A stretch of DNA of 64,000 bases from positions 1,161,911 through 1,225,910 of the forward strand of contig VWZS01006719.1 of NCBI GenBank assembly GCA_013397075.1, read 5' to 3'. The translations under genes and the position numbers were made by a program. Under the pieces are notes generated by a model. That model made no database searches. It was not told where the DNA came from and saw nothing but the letters and a program-made list of their open reading frames with translations. This document shows, in pieces, positions 12,198 to 24,900 of the stretch. Source of the stretch: Rhabdornis inornatus. Its lineage: Eukaryota; Chordata; Aves; Passeriformes; Rhabdornithidae. The first letter of the stretch is position 1, and each line of letters begins with the position of its first letter.

Positions 12198-14052
12198 CAG
12201 GAGGCTGCATGGAACACTCATTACAAACTGTTCTTTACTGTGTGGGCTGCTCAGTCGCACAGGTTCTTTTGCCCAGGCAGTGCAAGGTACCAACACCCTC
12301 CTGAAAAGTGCTTTTCTGCCCTGTCACAGCTGAGCTCAGCCTCTGCCCCTGAAATGTTTCTGTGCCTGGCCACAGGGACATTTATCCTGAGCACCAAAGG
12401 AAGCCTGTGTACCCAGGATTATCCACATCAGCCATGTGTGATACAGACAAGGGGTAAGAGCACAGGTTGTCCCTTGGGGGTGGCAGTTGGGTCACCAGTT
12501 TTTTCATCTCACCTGCGCAACATCAGTTACAATAATTTAGAAACTTAAAAAAGAATTAATGTAAAGGAGAACTCAAACTATAACACAAACTATAACCTGC
12601 CTCATTACATTGTTTTCCTGGCACAGGATAGCCAGGGAATAGCAAGGACCCAACACTCGTATCAAACACCCCCAGACCAAGGGCCAGGCTCAATGGTTAC
12701 AAAGCCCTGAGCTGTCCCCACACAGGAGTCAGCTCCATCAGCAGGACCAACTGAGAGATATCCCTGAACTTAAAACTGAAAATACCCTGACTCACCCCTG
12801 GCAGCACTGCCCTGCATCCATCCTGAGAGGTTCAAATGAAATTCTGCCTGTCCAAATTCAGATGAGAAGTTCTGATTTGACCCATTGTAACTACACCTAG
12901 CTCTGTCAGCACTCATGCTACTCTGAGTGAAATTATGTCTGTGGGGAAGAGAGTGAGATTCAAATTAGTCCCACAGACCAGGAACTCAGAAACAGGCAAT
13001 ATACTTATTTACACATTATAAACTGTAAGAGTTTGCTGTCTCCATGGTTTCTGAAGAATGCTATTCTTACTTTGTTACACTTGCCAAACACTCAATCTCT
13101 GTGACAGCAGCTATATCTAAAAACTACACAGTATATAAAGCTAAACAGTGCCAAATTTCACCATTTTTCATCTTAGTGATTCTTCAGTGCAGAGGCCCAG
13201 ATGGTGCTTTTTTGTTAGGAAATTCTGCTATTTCACAGTGCCTTTGCTAGAGGTTAACTTCACATTGTTTAAACTACACAGGTATAAGAAGTTCCACCTG
13301 TCTAAAAACAGGCATAAAAGTAACAAGAACTCCCTTTTTAACAGTTTGAAAGGGCCTGTATCAAACAGAGTATTCTTGCACAGAAAGGGAAATAAATCAC
13401 AGCAACCTGACAGTGTATCATTAGATGCTGTATCCCACCTCAAATCACAGAGCCCAGGAATTCCCAGCCCATTCTCAGGACTAAACAAAAGCTAAAGGCA
13501 TAGAGAAGCCTCTGTAGCATCCTGCAAATGAGCCCTCCTGTCCTTATATTTTATCCTTCATTGGTTACAGACAGTACATGTGTAATCAAATGCAAATCAA
13601 AGAGCACATCAACCATTTTGTTTTCTGGAGAAAAACAGATTTTGATGCTCCACATATAATAATTTCCTCCTGGTTAGTTACTTCTGACTGTTGAAAGGGA
13701 ATGAAATCAGGAATAGAACAATACAATCAACAGAGAGCATTTCTGGAAGCTTGCAATAATAGGATTGATTTTTGGCAATTATAAAGAAAAAAACAACAAA
13801 AAAGCAACCAAAAGCAAACATCCACAAGCAATGAGTATAACACTACTGAGAAAAGTGACAAAAAGAACAATTTTATTGACTAGCCAGAATGAACCCAGAC
13901 AAAGTGAATGAGAGGACTAAGTGATGCAAGCAAACAGTATTTGCTTGTCTGACATACAAAGGCTTCCATCTCACTGTCCTTACCCAAGCAGTATTCCCAC
14001 TGACATCTGGAAACACTGAAAGCAGGTAAGTTCTGGCAGGCTGAGCCTCAGA

Positions 14053-16766
14053 TTTATTTTCACATTTTTAAAAAATACAGATTTTTATTTATTCATTGTG
14101 AATAGATTAAAAATATAGCATAAAGCAATATCATTGCAAAAGTCTTTAAAGTATACAGTTTTTCCCTTCAAAAGAATGTCACAGAATAAGTTGCAAATAT
14201 TTCTGTAAACAATTTTCATTTTCATATTATTGACAGTCCCATTTACTGAATGGCCAAATCAACTGATACACCTTAGGACACAAGGTAGTCTTCATCACCA
14301 AAAAGCAGCATTTGCAAACAAAGAATTAATAACCATAATAATTTTTGCACTGAGTTGTGTGCACATTTACATACCAGACCTACATAGAGCTGTCAGCAAC
14401 TTCAACAACTACTGAATTTAGCAAATTAAACTACACCAAAAAGTGTCAATAATTACACTCTACATCCTTTGCATGCACATTTTGGACAGGCACTTTCCAT
14501 CTCCTCCCTACATGGTTAGTGGTGCTGTCACATATGCTTCTTTCTCAAGGAAAACCTCAAAGATTTGGCATCAACACCTTATGAGGGAAACAAATCTTTT
14601 TGTCTGGTTTTGCTATAGTCCCTACACTGTATAGGTTCTGTACAAAACAGACTATTCAACTGTCTTCAGAGGTGAGTGGCTTCACCTTTCATTGACAGCT
14701 GATACTTTAATGCTATGAACGGAAATAGCAAAAAAAGCCACATCCCAGAGAGGCTTTAGGCATCTAAAACAGGAACTTTGGATACTAAAAACATTCATCT
14801 GAATTGCAGTCCTCTGGTTCTATTTCAGCATGTTAGGTAAAAAAAAATATTAGGTCCAAAAATCTGGTCATTTTAGTACCTCACTACCTAAGATCAACTG
14901 AGATCGAGAAATGAGACATTTGTCCATTAACAGGTGAAGTGCTTCGCCCTCACTCTCAAAACAAAACAAAAAAGAAAAAGGCCATGGGCACCCCTTTTCC
15001 ACGACCTCTGCAATCTACAGCAAAAAGACGTTGCCATGTGTTGCAAGGCTGTTCACAGCTACAACTGCCTGGTGGTTACAGCACCAGCCAGAAGCACAAC
15101 ATCCAAGGGTAACTTTCCTTTCCCTCCTAGAAAGGATTCAAACCCTCCCTTAACCACCAGGAGGTCTCCTCCTTCAGACAGTGGCAGTTGTTACTGATAT
15201 CACCCTTGGATACTGTCTAAACAGCAATTCAAGATCCACTTGCCATATAAAAAGAGAAAATGGAAGCACAGTTTGATTCCAGTGACAGGTACTTGCACAG
15301 GAAAAGAGAGAACTGATTTCTGTTCCCTGAATAGTTTCTGCATTTTACAAGAAATTAATATTCCTTGGCTCTGCATGCAAGAAATCCTAATCAATCCTGC
15401 ATCATCTCTTAGCCTGCTTAGCTTTACACCTGCTTTTAAGAGCTTGGCTGAAGTGGTGAGCATTACAGCACATCAATTTACACTTCAGGAGACTGCAAGG
15501 CCAAGGAGGCAGAAGCTTCCATCTTAAATCTGTTGCAAAATCACTGTTAACCACAACCAAGGAATAGGAACAGCTTCTGTACTATCCATACAGATGGCAC
15601 AGCAGCTTTGGAGTAAAAGATTGGATTTGAAGAAACTTATCTCTATGCAATGATAATTCAACCACCACCAGGTATTTGTCCTCCCCTCACTGGGTTAGGA
15701 TTAGGCAAAGAAGACACAAATTCAAGTGTTTGGGGGTAATACTGTTTTCCCTTTCTAATCAGAAACTCTTCTCTAAATGGCATTTGCAGGTAAAATACCA
15801 TTTTAAAATAGACTTAAACCATATAAATTGTTTTCTGTACATAGAAATAGGTGAATCAACATCTCCTAACCTCTTCAAACATCCATCTGGAGATGGTGGA
15901 AAATGTGGTCTTGTTTTAAGTGAGATGATCTAGCTTCACTGAAATTTGAGATGCCACTGTAAAACTAACTTCAAATTACCCATATATTACAAATCTTGCC
16001 ACTTTGTCATTGGACAAATACAAGATCAGTAGAATTTTATACAACTGAACTTTTATATGGTGCAAAACGTGAAAATGAGAGAGGTAGCTGGATGCCTCAC
16101 CTCATCAGGAACATGAATGATTTTCTAATGGTATAATATGCAATGCTGGTAATGAATAGAACATTCCACTCTGAATATCCTCACTGCCAATCTGAATCAT
16201 CTTCCCTACCCCTCTCCAAACTAAGGATTCCATCTGAAATTCATTTGAGAATAAGTGTCCAACAAGGTCAGCAAAATAGAATGGGACTACTTATTAACAT
16301 CAGTAGCTGCATCCATAAACTGAAAATTTACATTCATATGTAAATTTGGTGAGATACACCAAAAATGATAAAGAAATGCTGAGAATTTAGGAAAATGTTT
16401 TTCTGTATGTTGAGAGGAGGAGAAATATGTAAACATACTGATCATTTGCTGTGTAAAAAACAGGACATGTAAAGCCTAAACAATAAGGCCTCATTTTCTT
16501 TTGTCAAAAAAACTAGGCCACTCAGTTCTAACAGTGAAAAAGTACAAAAGGTCCAAGTGTGTGTGTATTACAGCTTTAAAACACAAACAGAAGTATGCTA
16601 TGGCACCCTACATGCTACTTACATTTAAATTTCTACCGTCAAAAAAAATATAAAACTAAAATACGGAAAAAAAAAACCTGGTAACATCACATAAAAATAT
16701 ATATTTTTAGCTGCAAATGCAGCAAGTGTATAAAAATTTATATACAAGAACTGCTTAATTTCAGAG
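14053..16766 (-). other. EEF2K: Probable EEF2K 3' UTR with clustered AATAAA signals
   Basis: Downstream of the stop codon there is ~2.7 kb of AT-rich sequence without convincing ORFs. On the minus strand AATAAA hexamers occur at 14093-14088, 14089-14084 and 14058-14053, with one more at 13878-13873. A long 3' UTR is usual for this gene. Which signal is used cannot be told from the sequence. Confidence 0.5.
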
Positions 16767-18936
16767 TCATTCTTCCATCATTGCCCAAGCCTCTTCTGCT
16801 TTTTGGTAGTACTGATTTGCCAGTCTGCCCTTCATGGCCTCCATGGCTGCTTCTGCTGCTTCTGTGTAAAGCTCACCTAGAGAGGAAACAGCATCAGTTA
16901 TGTTGACAGAGTAAAGAAAGAACATGGCTTTAGCCTGAAGCAAATAAAGGACAAAGGGAAGAGAAATTGAGTTAAAACTGTGGGCCAGATGTATGGGTGT
17001 GTTTTAACAGTGCCAGAGTTAAATCAGCTGGGAATATGGCCTCTGCTCTTCAAAACTGGCTCCCCAATGTATTTGGAAGGACTGGGAACAGGACCAACCT
17101 GTAGGAGCCCCCTGACAAACATCTAGCACGTAGATTACACAGCAACCAAGAGAATGTTGTGTAGGGCCTGGGAGTCATGGGTGTAACTCAAACTACAAGC
17201 AGCAACCTGCAGCTCAGGGGAGTGACCCAGAAGAGCAACCTCAGAGGGAGTGAAGGTTGCCTGGCAGTAACTCAGTGTGCCACAGATTGGACCTGGCAGT
17301 AACTCAGTGTGCCACCCACAACTCTGTCCCTGCCAAGATCTCTTCTTTCACTGTTACCAGCTTTGTTATACCCAGCATCATTAAATTTGAAGGTATTGAC
17401 CCTCTCTATCTTTTGCAACAGCTGAAGCAAGAAGTCTATTTTTGGGGTACATGCTGGGGGAGAAGGGAAGAAAAAGTAAGATCATAGATAACAGAAACAA
17501 AATGAGGCCTCACCTGATCTCTGTGGATTCTTCTCCAGGTTGAACCCTCCCATCATTAACATCTCTGCTTCCCTGGCCAGGAGCAGATACCGGGGCTCAT
17601 CCTGAGTGCCGTCATATTCACCTCCTTCATCATAGTCGGTCATGTTCAGTGCAGCATTGTACCAGTGCAATGCCTCCTTCCAATCCTGGGCTCTGAAGTC
17701 AAAAATAATTTTTGAAGATGGTTCCCTTAGGAAACAAATGTACTTTGTATTGGAGATTCAGCATCCAATTTTGTATTGGCTTCTCAGAGCCTTGATGCTC
17801 TCTAAGAAAGCAAATGGTCTTATGGAGACTCATTAACTGCACTGCAGCATTACATCACTGCAGCAAAATGAGGCTGGGGTAACTTTATGCAGGAATTACA
17901 GGAGAAAGTATCAGACTGAAGTGTTTTGCTGAACCCCATTACCAGTTGTATAGTTTTGGTCTGGCATTTATATTTCTGAGAGTAACCAATTTGGAAAAAA
18001 ACCTGAAGTTGCAGAGTCTCATTTCATAAATACTTCAAAATCAGTTATTTCAATTACATTCAATTTCATAACTTCAATTAAAATTTTAATGTTATTTGAC
18101 AGTGGGAAATTTAAAGAATATTACTCTTGGCCAAAACAGAAAACTCATGTAAATAACAAGACATGCCAAAATACAAAAGCAGAAAAATTGATGTCCCAGC
18201 CTTGCCTCAGTGAAGTACCACCAAGTTAACTTCCTCAGCCATGCACAGTACCTGTCTGCACCAAGATTTACACCTGTGTCATATGCTCTTGCTACCAGAA
18301 TCATGGAAGGCCGGTCTCCAGCTTCTGCTGCTCTCAGCAAGTAATTAAATCCTTTATTTCTGTTCTCCTTTGTATCCTAGTAAAGGAAACAAAACCTTTA
18401 AAATGCATGTTTCTAAAACCATCCCTTCATCCCTCTACCATTAAATGAAGTTTCTCAAAGTCAGCAAGTATTTAGTATGCCTGAGAAATTGGTACACCTA
18501 GAGGAAACAAAGCAGCTGAACAGTAAAGGTGGCTTCAAAAGCTTCCCAAAGGCATGCAGTAATTTTCTGGCAAAACCAGAAAGAGGCAGCATTTTTTGGT
18601 GTTTTGTCCAAATCCTTACTTACAAAGTAATCGATTTTCTCTGAAGAGGCTACACCTAACTATGGTTTTTGTTTCATCACCATTTCCTGCCATTCTTATG
18701 TTATTTTTACAATAGACCACAATTCTGCTTTTTGGCATTTTCCATACCTCGAGAGTGACCTCGGAGAGAATGTGATGTGGCAGCTGAGAGCACATGAGGC
18801 CTAACCCAACGATGGCTTCCAGCTCGCCGCAGTCTGCAGCCTGCTCCAGGTGGAACAGGGCTGACTCCTGATCCCATTGCTTGTCCTTCTCACAGAAGCG
18901 CCCGGCTTCATGATAGCGAACCATGGCCAGGTGAAC
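16767..18936 (-). other. EEF2K: EEF2K coding exons 14-17: C-terminal Sel1-like repeats and eEF2-binding tail
   Basis: Residues 520-719. The helical repeats VHLAMVRYHE, QESALFHLEQAADCGELEAI, NYLLRAAEAGDRPSMILVAR, EALHWYNAALNMTD and ANQYYQKAEEAWAMMEE follow the Sel1/TPR-like pattern. In mammals this region binds eEF2, and the last residues are required for eEF2 phosphorylation. The tail ends in MMEE-stop, like the family. Confidence 0.93.
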
Positions 18937-21900
18937 CTGGACACAATTGCACAGGAGAGACACAGGACGATGGAGGGAACTGATCCTTCAAAACCCCTCT
19001 GCTCCTACTTTACCAGGTCTTAGAGGTATGTCCTGGATTAAGAGGAGGCTCAGGGGAAACTTTAACACTCTTTCCAATTATCTGAAAGGAGGTTCTAGCA
19101 ACATGGGAGTCAGCAACTTCTCCCAAGCAGCTGGTGACAGGATGAGAGGACATAGCCTCAAACTGCACCAGGGGACGTTCAGGTTGGACATCACGAAGAA
19201 TTTCTTCATGGAAAGGGTTGTAAGACATTGGAATGGACTGCCCAGGAAGTGGTGGAATCACTGTTCCTGAAGGTGTTTAAGAAACAACTGGACATGGCAC
19301 TTAGTGTTATGGTCTGGTTGACAAGGTGGTCAGAGGTTGGACTTGATGGTATTAGAGGTCTTTTCCAACCTAAAAGATTCTGTGAAAAATAGGTTTCTTC
19401 CCACACCAAAAGGTTTGAGAACAACTAAGGCTCCCAGGATATTCAGAAATATTTACATCATGTTTTAGGAGTGGGCTTAAGGCCATAGATAACACCAAAT
19501 TAATTCACATTTGCATTATCTGGAATAGTCTGGAGTAAAAAGTCAGTCCATGCTACCAGTATTCAGGAGCTCAGCTTTGCCTATGTGCAAGGTATGTGGG
19601 TCAGGCACACCACACCCATCCCACTGTATCTTCCCTGTGTGATGCCTGTGGAAAGGCAGATTAACAACAGCATGGCTCTTCCTAAAGGAGCCCAGATGTT
19701 GCAAGGCCAAAAGCAGATGGAATTCACAGGTTCCTTAACTCAGATATCCCTTACATAACAAAGGTAGGTGACAGAAAGGTATAGATGTGTTATTTTCAAC
19801 TGCACAAATAAATGCAGTTTATATAAGTAATATATATATTAGTCTATATAAATAATAAATATAAGATGTTTCTTGTTGGATAAAACAGTATCAGCAGACA
19901 TATCCTACCTTTCCAAGGACTGACTTCCCAATTTTCTTTTCAAGTTCTAGTGCATTGAGCCTCTGAATTTCTTGGGCAACACAGGACGGCCTGTGGATGT
20001 GGACTCTGGAAGAGTTGTAAAGATTCCATTTCTCCACACTGATCTGAAATACAAGATATACTATTATTTATATTCAAAATTTAAATTCCCATCCACATGG
20101 GTTATCTTCCAGGAATCAAAGCCTCTACTAATATTCTTACTTAGTAGTAAATACTGTATTTTAAAACCCAGCTTTCAAAAGTCATGTTAGTAGCTGAATA
20201 AATGGTTATTATTCTTGATTAAAGAAACAGAGTAAACCCCTCTACTTCTAATCTGAACATCATCACTTTGAAGAATCATCTCAAAGTTCTGAATCAGAAG
20301 AAGTTACAAAAATAAGCAACTGAATAGTCACACTGCAAGCACTAAAGTTATGCATGCACAAAAAAATGAAACCCATACTTTTCTGTCCAGAATTTCAGTT
20401 CCCAACACTTTAAATGCAGCTGGCATTCTAGCAAAATGACACATAACAACGCAGAAGATGACAGACAGATACATGCATTGGCATTTCTCAGGAGGAGCAA
20501 CCCAAATGAAGAAATTTTTTAACATAATGGATCAGTGGGAAACAGTAGCTGAAAACAATCCTATCACAATTAAGGCCTCCGCAGGTACACAGAGAAAACA
20601 CAACAGGAAAGGTTACTGGCATAGAACTTCAGTCTGTTAAAACTGTTTCAATTTTCTGAAACAGGAATATATAATTATTAAAATTAAATTCTGAAAATTG
20701 TATGTAAATAAATGATTAATTGTTGTCAAAGCTCTGTTTTTTCTTTCATTTCACAGTAGTTATTTGTTTAGGCTTATACCCAAGACCAATTATTGCAGAA
20801 ATTATATTTTGTAACAGCATACAAGGTCTGGTCTTTCTTAAGTCGGTTAGGTGACAGCAGCTCTCCTTCACTGTGTATCTGTTCCAAACACTGCATGTTT
20901 TTAAGAAATCATACAACTACACACAGGATGGAATTCCAAAAGTAAGGTGCAGTGAGGAAATATAATTTAGTTAGGCAGAAAAGAAATCCACAGAGCTGTA
21001 ATTTTTTTGAAGTGAGAAACCCATGCATAACCACTAATGTATGACAGAGGTCAACTACAGAGGTGACAATTTGTTTCACAGTACTTCTTCAACAAGAAAA
21101 CAAATACAAAACATAAATGGAAATAACAGAGTGGCAAGTTGATATTAATAAACATTTTCTGTAGCTGAAAAGGAAGGGAAACCAATATCTGGTTCAGTGA
21201 TGTGGTTAGGTGGCAGATGGGTGGAACAAAGGACAAGCAGAGCAGCAAACTCAGTCTGTGAACATTTCTGCTTTATTTACCCTTGCAGAGCTTCCCAAAC
21301 TGTCTTCATCAGACTCCTGCCTCCGGTTGTTGTTTGAATGGCCCTACGTTAATGTAAAGATTTGCATCATTCAATTTGCAGGAACTGATGTGTGACAGCT
21401 ACGCCTTTAGACTATTCCTACCCTGCAGAATTAATAATAACAATGACCAAAACAGTTTCCATTGGATTCTTTTCTTTCAGTGATATCACAATATATTAAG
21501 AAGCATAGCAAAATGATAAAGAACTTGGCACACATGGGCTTTAATCCTGTAAGGTGGAGATGCCATAACAAATACCTTGCCAAAGGAGGTGACAAGAGAA
21601 GTGGTATCTCTGGAAGCAGTATTCTCTTTCCTGTCTTCTAATTAAATATCTTGTTAAGATCTCCAGGTCAAAAAGCATTTATTTAAAAACTTGTATTTTG
21701 GAGGAATAGCCAACTAACTCCCAGGAATTCTAAAGTTCCATATTATTACCTAGCAACAACATTAAGTTCATTAATATTTCAAGCCATACAAAGTAAAGAG
21801 TGTAAATGGGTCTGAAAGCAGATCATATTCATGGATTCCACATGACAAGAAGATGGCTACACCTCCTAAATGCAGTATGCAATACTTGAAAAACCCACAC

Positions 21901-24900
21901 AACAACATCTAATTAAATACAATATTTGAAATTAAGCTACTAATTATAAATCATCTTTTTCTTGTAAGAGTGTCATTCCTAATATGAATAAGTAACTTCA
22001 CAACATGGGGGAACTTCTTTATGTCCTCTGTTTTCAAAGTATAGATTAGGATCAGATCTAGATCAGGAAGGATAAAAAAGAAGAATCTTCTACAAAAACA
22101 ATTTATGTATGAACTGACCAAACTCTGCTATACCAGTCAGGTTCTTACCCTCTCTCTATGATCCAAATCTTCTGTCTCACTTCTCTTTTCACTGGGATAT
22201 CCACTGTCTCCACCATTTTCAAAATCCTACAGAAGTCAAGAACAGAACAGCATTAAATTATAGTTTGTAAGGACCTCAGCTCGACATTTCTCACAGAGCA
22301 AACAGTTTGCTCTTTCAATGAAAATTATTGGATGGTTATACTGGATGAAAATAATTGTGCTACCTCTGTCAGAAGGAGCAGGACTTAATGATACATAAAG
22401 TAGTCTAATATTGTCTTCTCCCTCATACACTTTAAAACAAATCAAGGACTTGCATATTTTATCAAATCAAGAATCCACTAAATATAGTTTTCAGCTTCCG
22501 TGATAAACCAATAACTGACAACCCCTGGCACTAAGGCCCAGCACTGAAAAATGCCCATTGCAAACTTCTTGCATCTCCTCAGACAAGGTTCTCTAACATT
22601 CCATGGTACCATTATTTGCAGAGACCTAGTCCATAGGGATCCTTTAGCTCTAATACCACAGCATCTGGGACAAGCATCCAAGAAACAATATGCAGGCAGG
22701 GGAGCAGGCACATGCTTTAAGCATCTGTTAAAATACACCAGATCCAAATAAGTATCTGGTGGCAAAATAATGAATACTAAAATATTAAAATACAATGTTC
22801 TTCCTTCACTAGAGACAGAAAATGCACAGAGGTAACATGAGCTGCAACAATAAAAATAGGCAGAGCATCTTTATGTGCTTTTACTGAACAAAATCTTCGG
22901 GAAGTCCTATAAAGACATATTTCATTAGGAAACTGCAACCTCATTTTTTGTTGGAAAGACACTCACCCTTTTGTTGTCAAGCTGATCCAAGTTATCTACT
23001 TCACTGAACACAGGCCAATCTAGGAGAAAAAATATTTGCTGTTATTATAAGGATAACATGCTTGAGGAAAAAGCTCTAGATATCATTTTATTGCTGTTTT
23101 TTCTCACAGAAGCATCTGTGCATTAATCATCTACATAGAAGTACTTTCAGTTTTATTTCTGTTCAAAGAGGAGCACTAGAAACAACTGTTCTGGATTAAA
23201 TCAATGCTGTTGTGTCTAAAATAAAAGTAAGACAAATACAAAGTAGGACGAGTCTAATGTTAAGGAGCTCCCCCAGAGGTGATGTATGAGGCTCACTCAC
23301 TAAGCATGTCCACCTTGTGGCTGTGAGGGGTTGCAGAGGATGGAGAGCAGGGCAGGGAGTCAAATGCCACATCACTCATGCTTTCATCCCCAGAGTTTTC
23401 AGACAGGCGGAAGAGCAGCGGGGGCCGACTCCCAGACACCGTCCTCACCCGGCTGCTGCCGCATTTCTCCTCCGTGCCACGGAGAATTGTTTGAGCAGAT
23501 TCCTTGGCAAATCAACAAGAAAGTCCTGTCAATAATCCTTTTGTGTATTCTAAACGTGCTATGCAAGCCAACGTGAATGTTTATTAGGAGTCCTCTATGA
23601 ATATACACATTTAGACAGAAGTATTTGCTTTGGTAAGTTCTACACTGCAACAAAATATCAAGCCCTGACGTTTTTACTGTCAAGAGTTTTATTTAGGACT
23701 GAGTTTCATTCCAAGTGTTACACCAAGTCCCATTCCCACCAAAATCTGCTGAAACTGAGATCAATTTGCAACAAGCATCAAACCAGGTTTGTGAGATCCA
23801 AAACTTATACATGATTTCAGCATTCAAAGATCAACTTGGTCCCAAATATACACTGTGTTACAAGGTTCCCTGTTAATTAAAGCTACAGCTTAATTACACT
23901 TTTTCATCAAACACTTACAAGCAATTTTTTATTAAAATCCAAGGCATCCTTCTCTTTGGATGAAAGATCAAATGGTGCAAGCCCCATGCTTTTGCAGATG
24001 TTGTTGCAGAAATGAGAATGAAAGAACAAGGCCATACCTCGAACACCTAAGGCATTAAAAAAAAGTTAAGAAAGGGTCATATTTTATATTACTATTTACT
24101 TATTAAAAGCTGAAAGTCCCAAAGCTTTTCCTAAAAAGTCAAGAGAGAGAACATACTTTGTAACACACAGCCTAACCCATTCCATTTCAACACCTGTAAG
24201 AGCTTTTCACTCTCTCCGCATGAGGGAGTGAAAGAAGTGTGAAAAATCTTGGAAAGCTAGTATGAACAAGATATAAGAAAAACCTAATCCAACTGCATCA
24301 CTGAGAAACGTGCCTCGATTTGATCCTGCTTACAAAACTTGCAGTGTCCTACAAACAACTTCATATACAGACACTCGGAACTTCAAAAATACACAGTGCC
24401 TATCTCTCTGCATTCAGCTATATCCATTCCTGCAATGTGGCAAGGAAATCAAAGGCCATGATTATTGTTCTTACAATGTAGAAACTACTTAATTACATTA
24501 CTTATTTAGGAGTAGGACAGGAGACATGAGCCAAGATCAGCTCTCATTTTAAGACTGTCCTTATATGACAGCTGACCTGTACAGGACTCCTTACAATAGG
24601 ACTTCACCAGACCCTCAGAAATGTGACAGCTCACCCAGTGCAGTGGCTACTTAGCAGAGCTGGGAAGAAAAGAGAAGCACTCCTTAGTGAAACAGAATAA
24701 TTGATTTTACCTAGGTTGCCATCTCCAAAATCTGTACCACTCTCTGTATGGATCTGAGGGTCTGTGTAAAGATCTCCAACTCCCTGGATATCAACAACAA
24801 TGAGCTGGTGTCCTGAGCGCTCAAAGGTGAAGTGACTGAAGGCCTGGAAAGAACCACAGAAGATGTCTGAGAACGCTCTCCCTTCATCTACTGAAAACAG

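Larger units (their letters stand above)
10848..13850. other. Intergenic region between the tRNA-Leu(AAG)/POLR3E promoter and the EEF2K 3' end
   Basis: The first ~300 bp (about 10980-11150) is still GC-rich and belongs to the shoulder of the CpG island. The rest is ordinary AT-rich DNA with one CR1 fragment (11668-11910) and a TG repeat (12178-12197). No convincing exon was seen on either strand. Confidence 0.5.

Noticed and set aside
18965..19424. Open frames of 107, 83 and 72 codons near an EEF2K exon
   Set aside because: They are translations of a CR1 LINE fragment on either strand.
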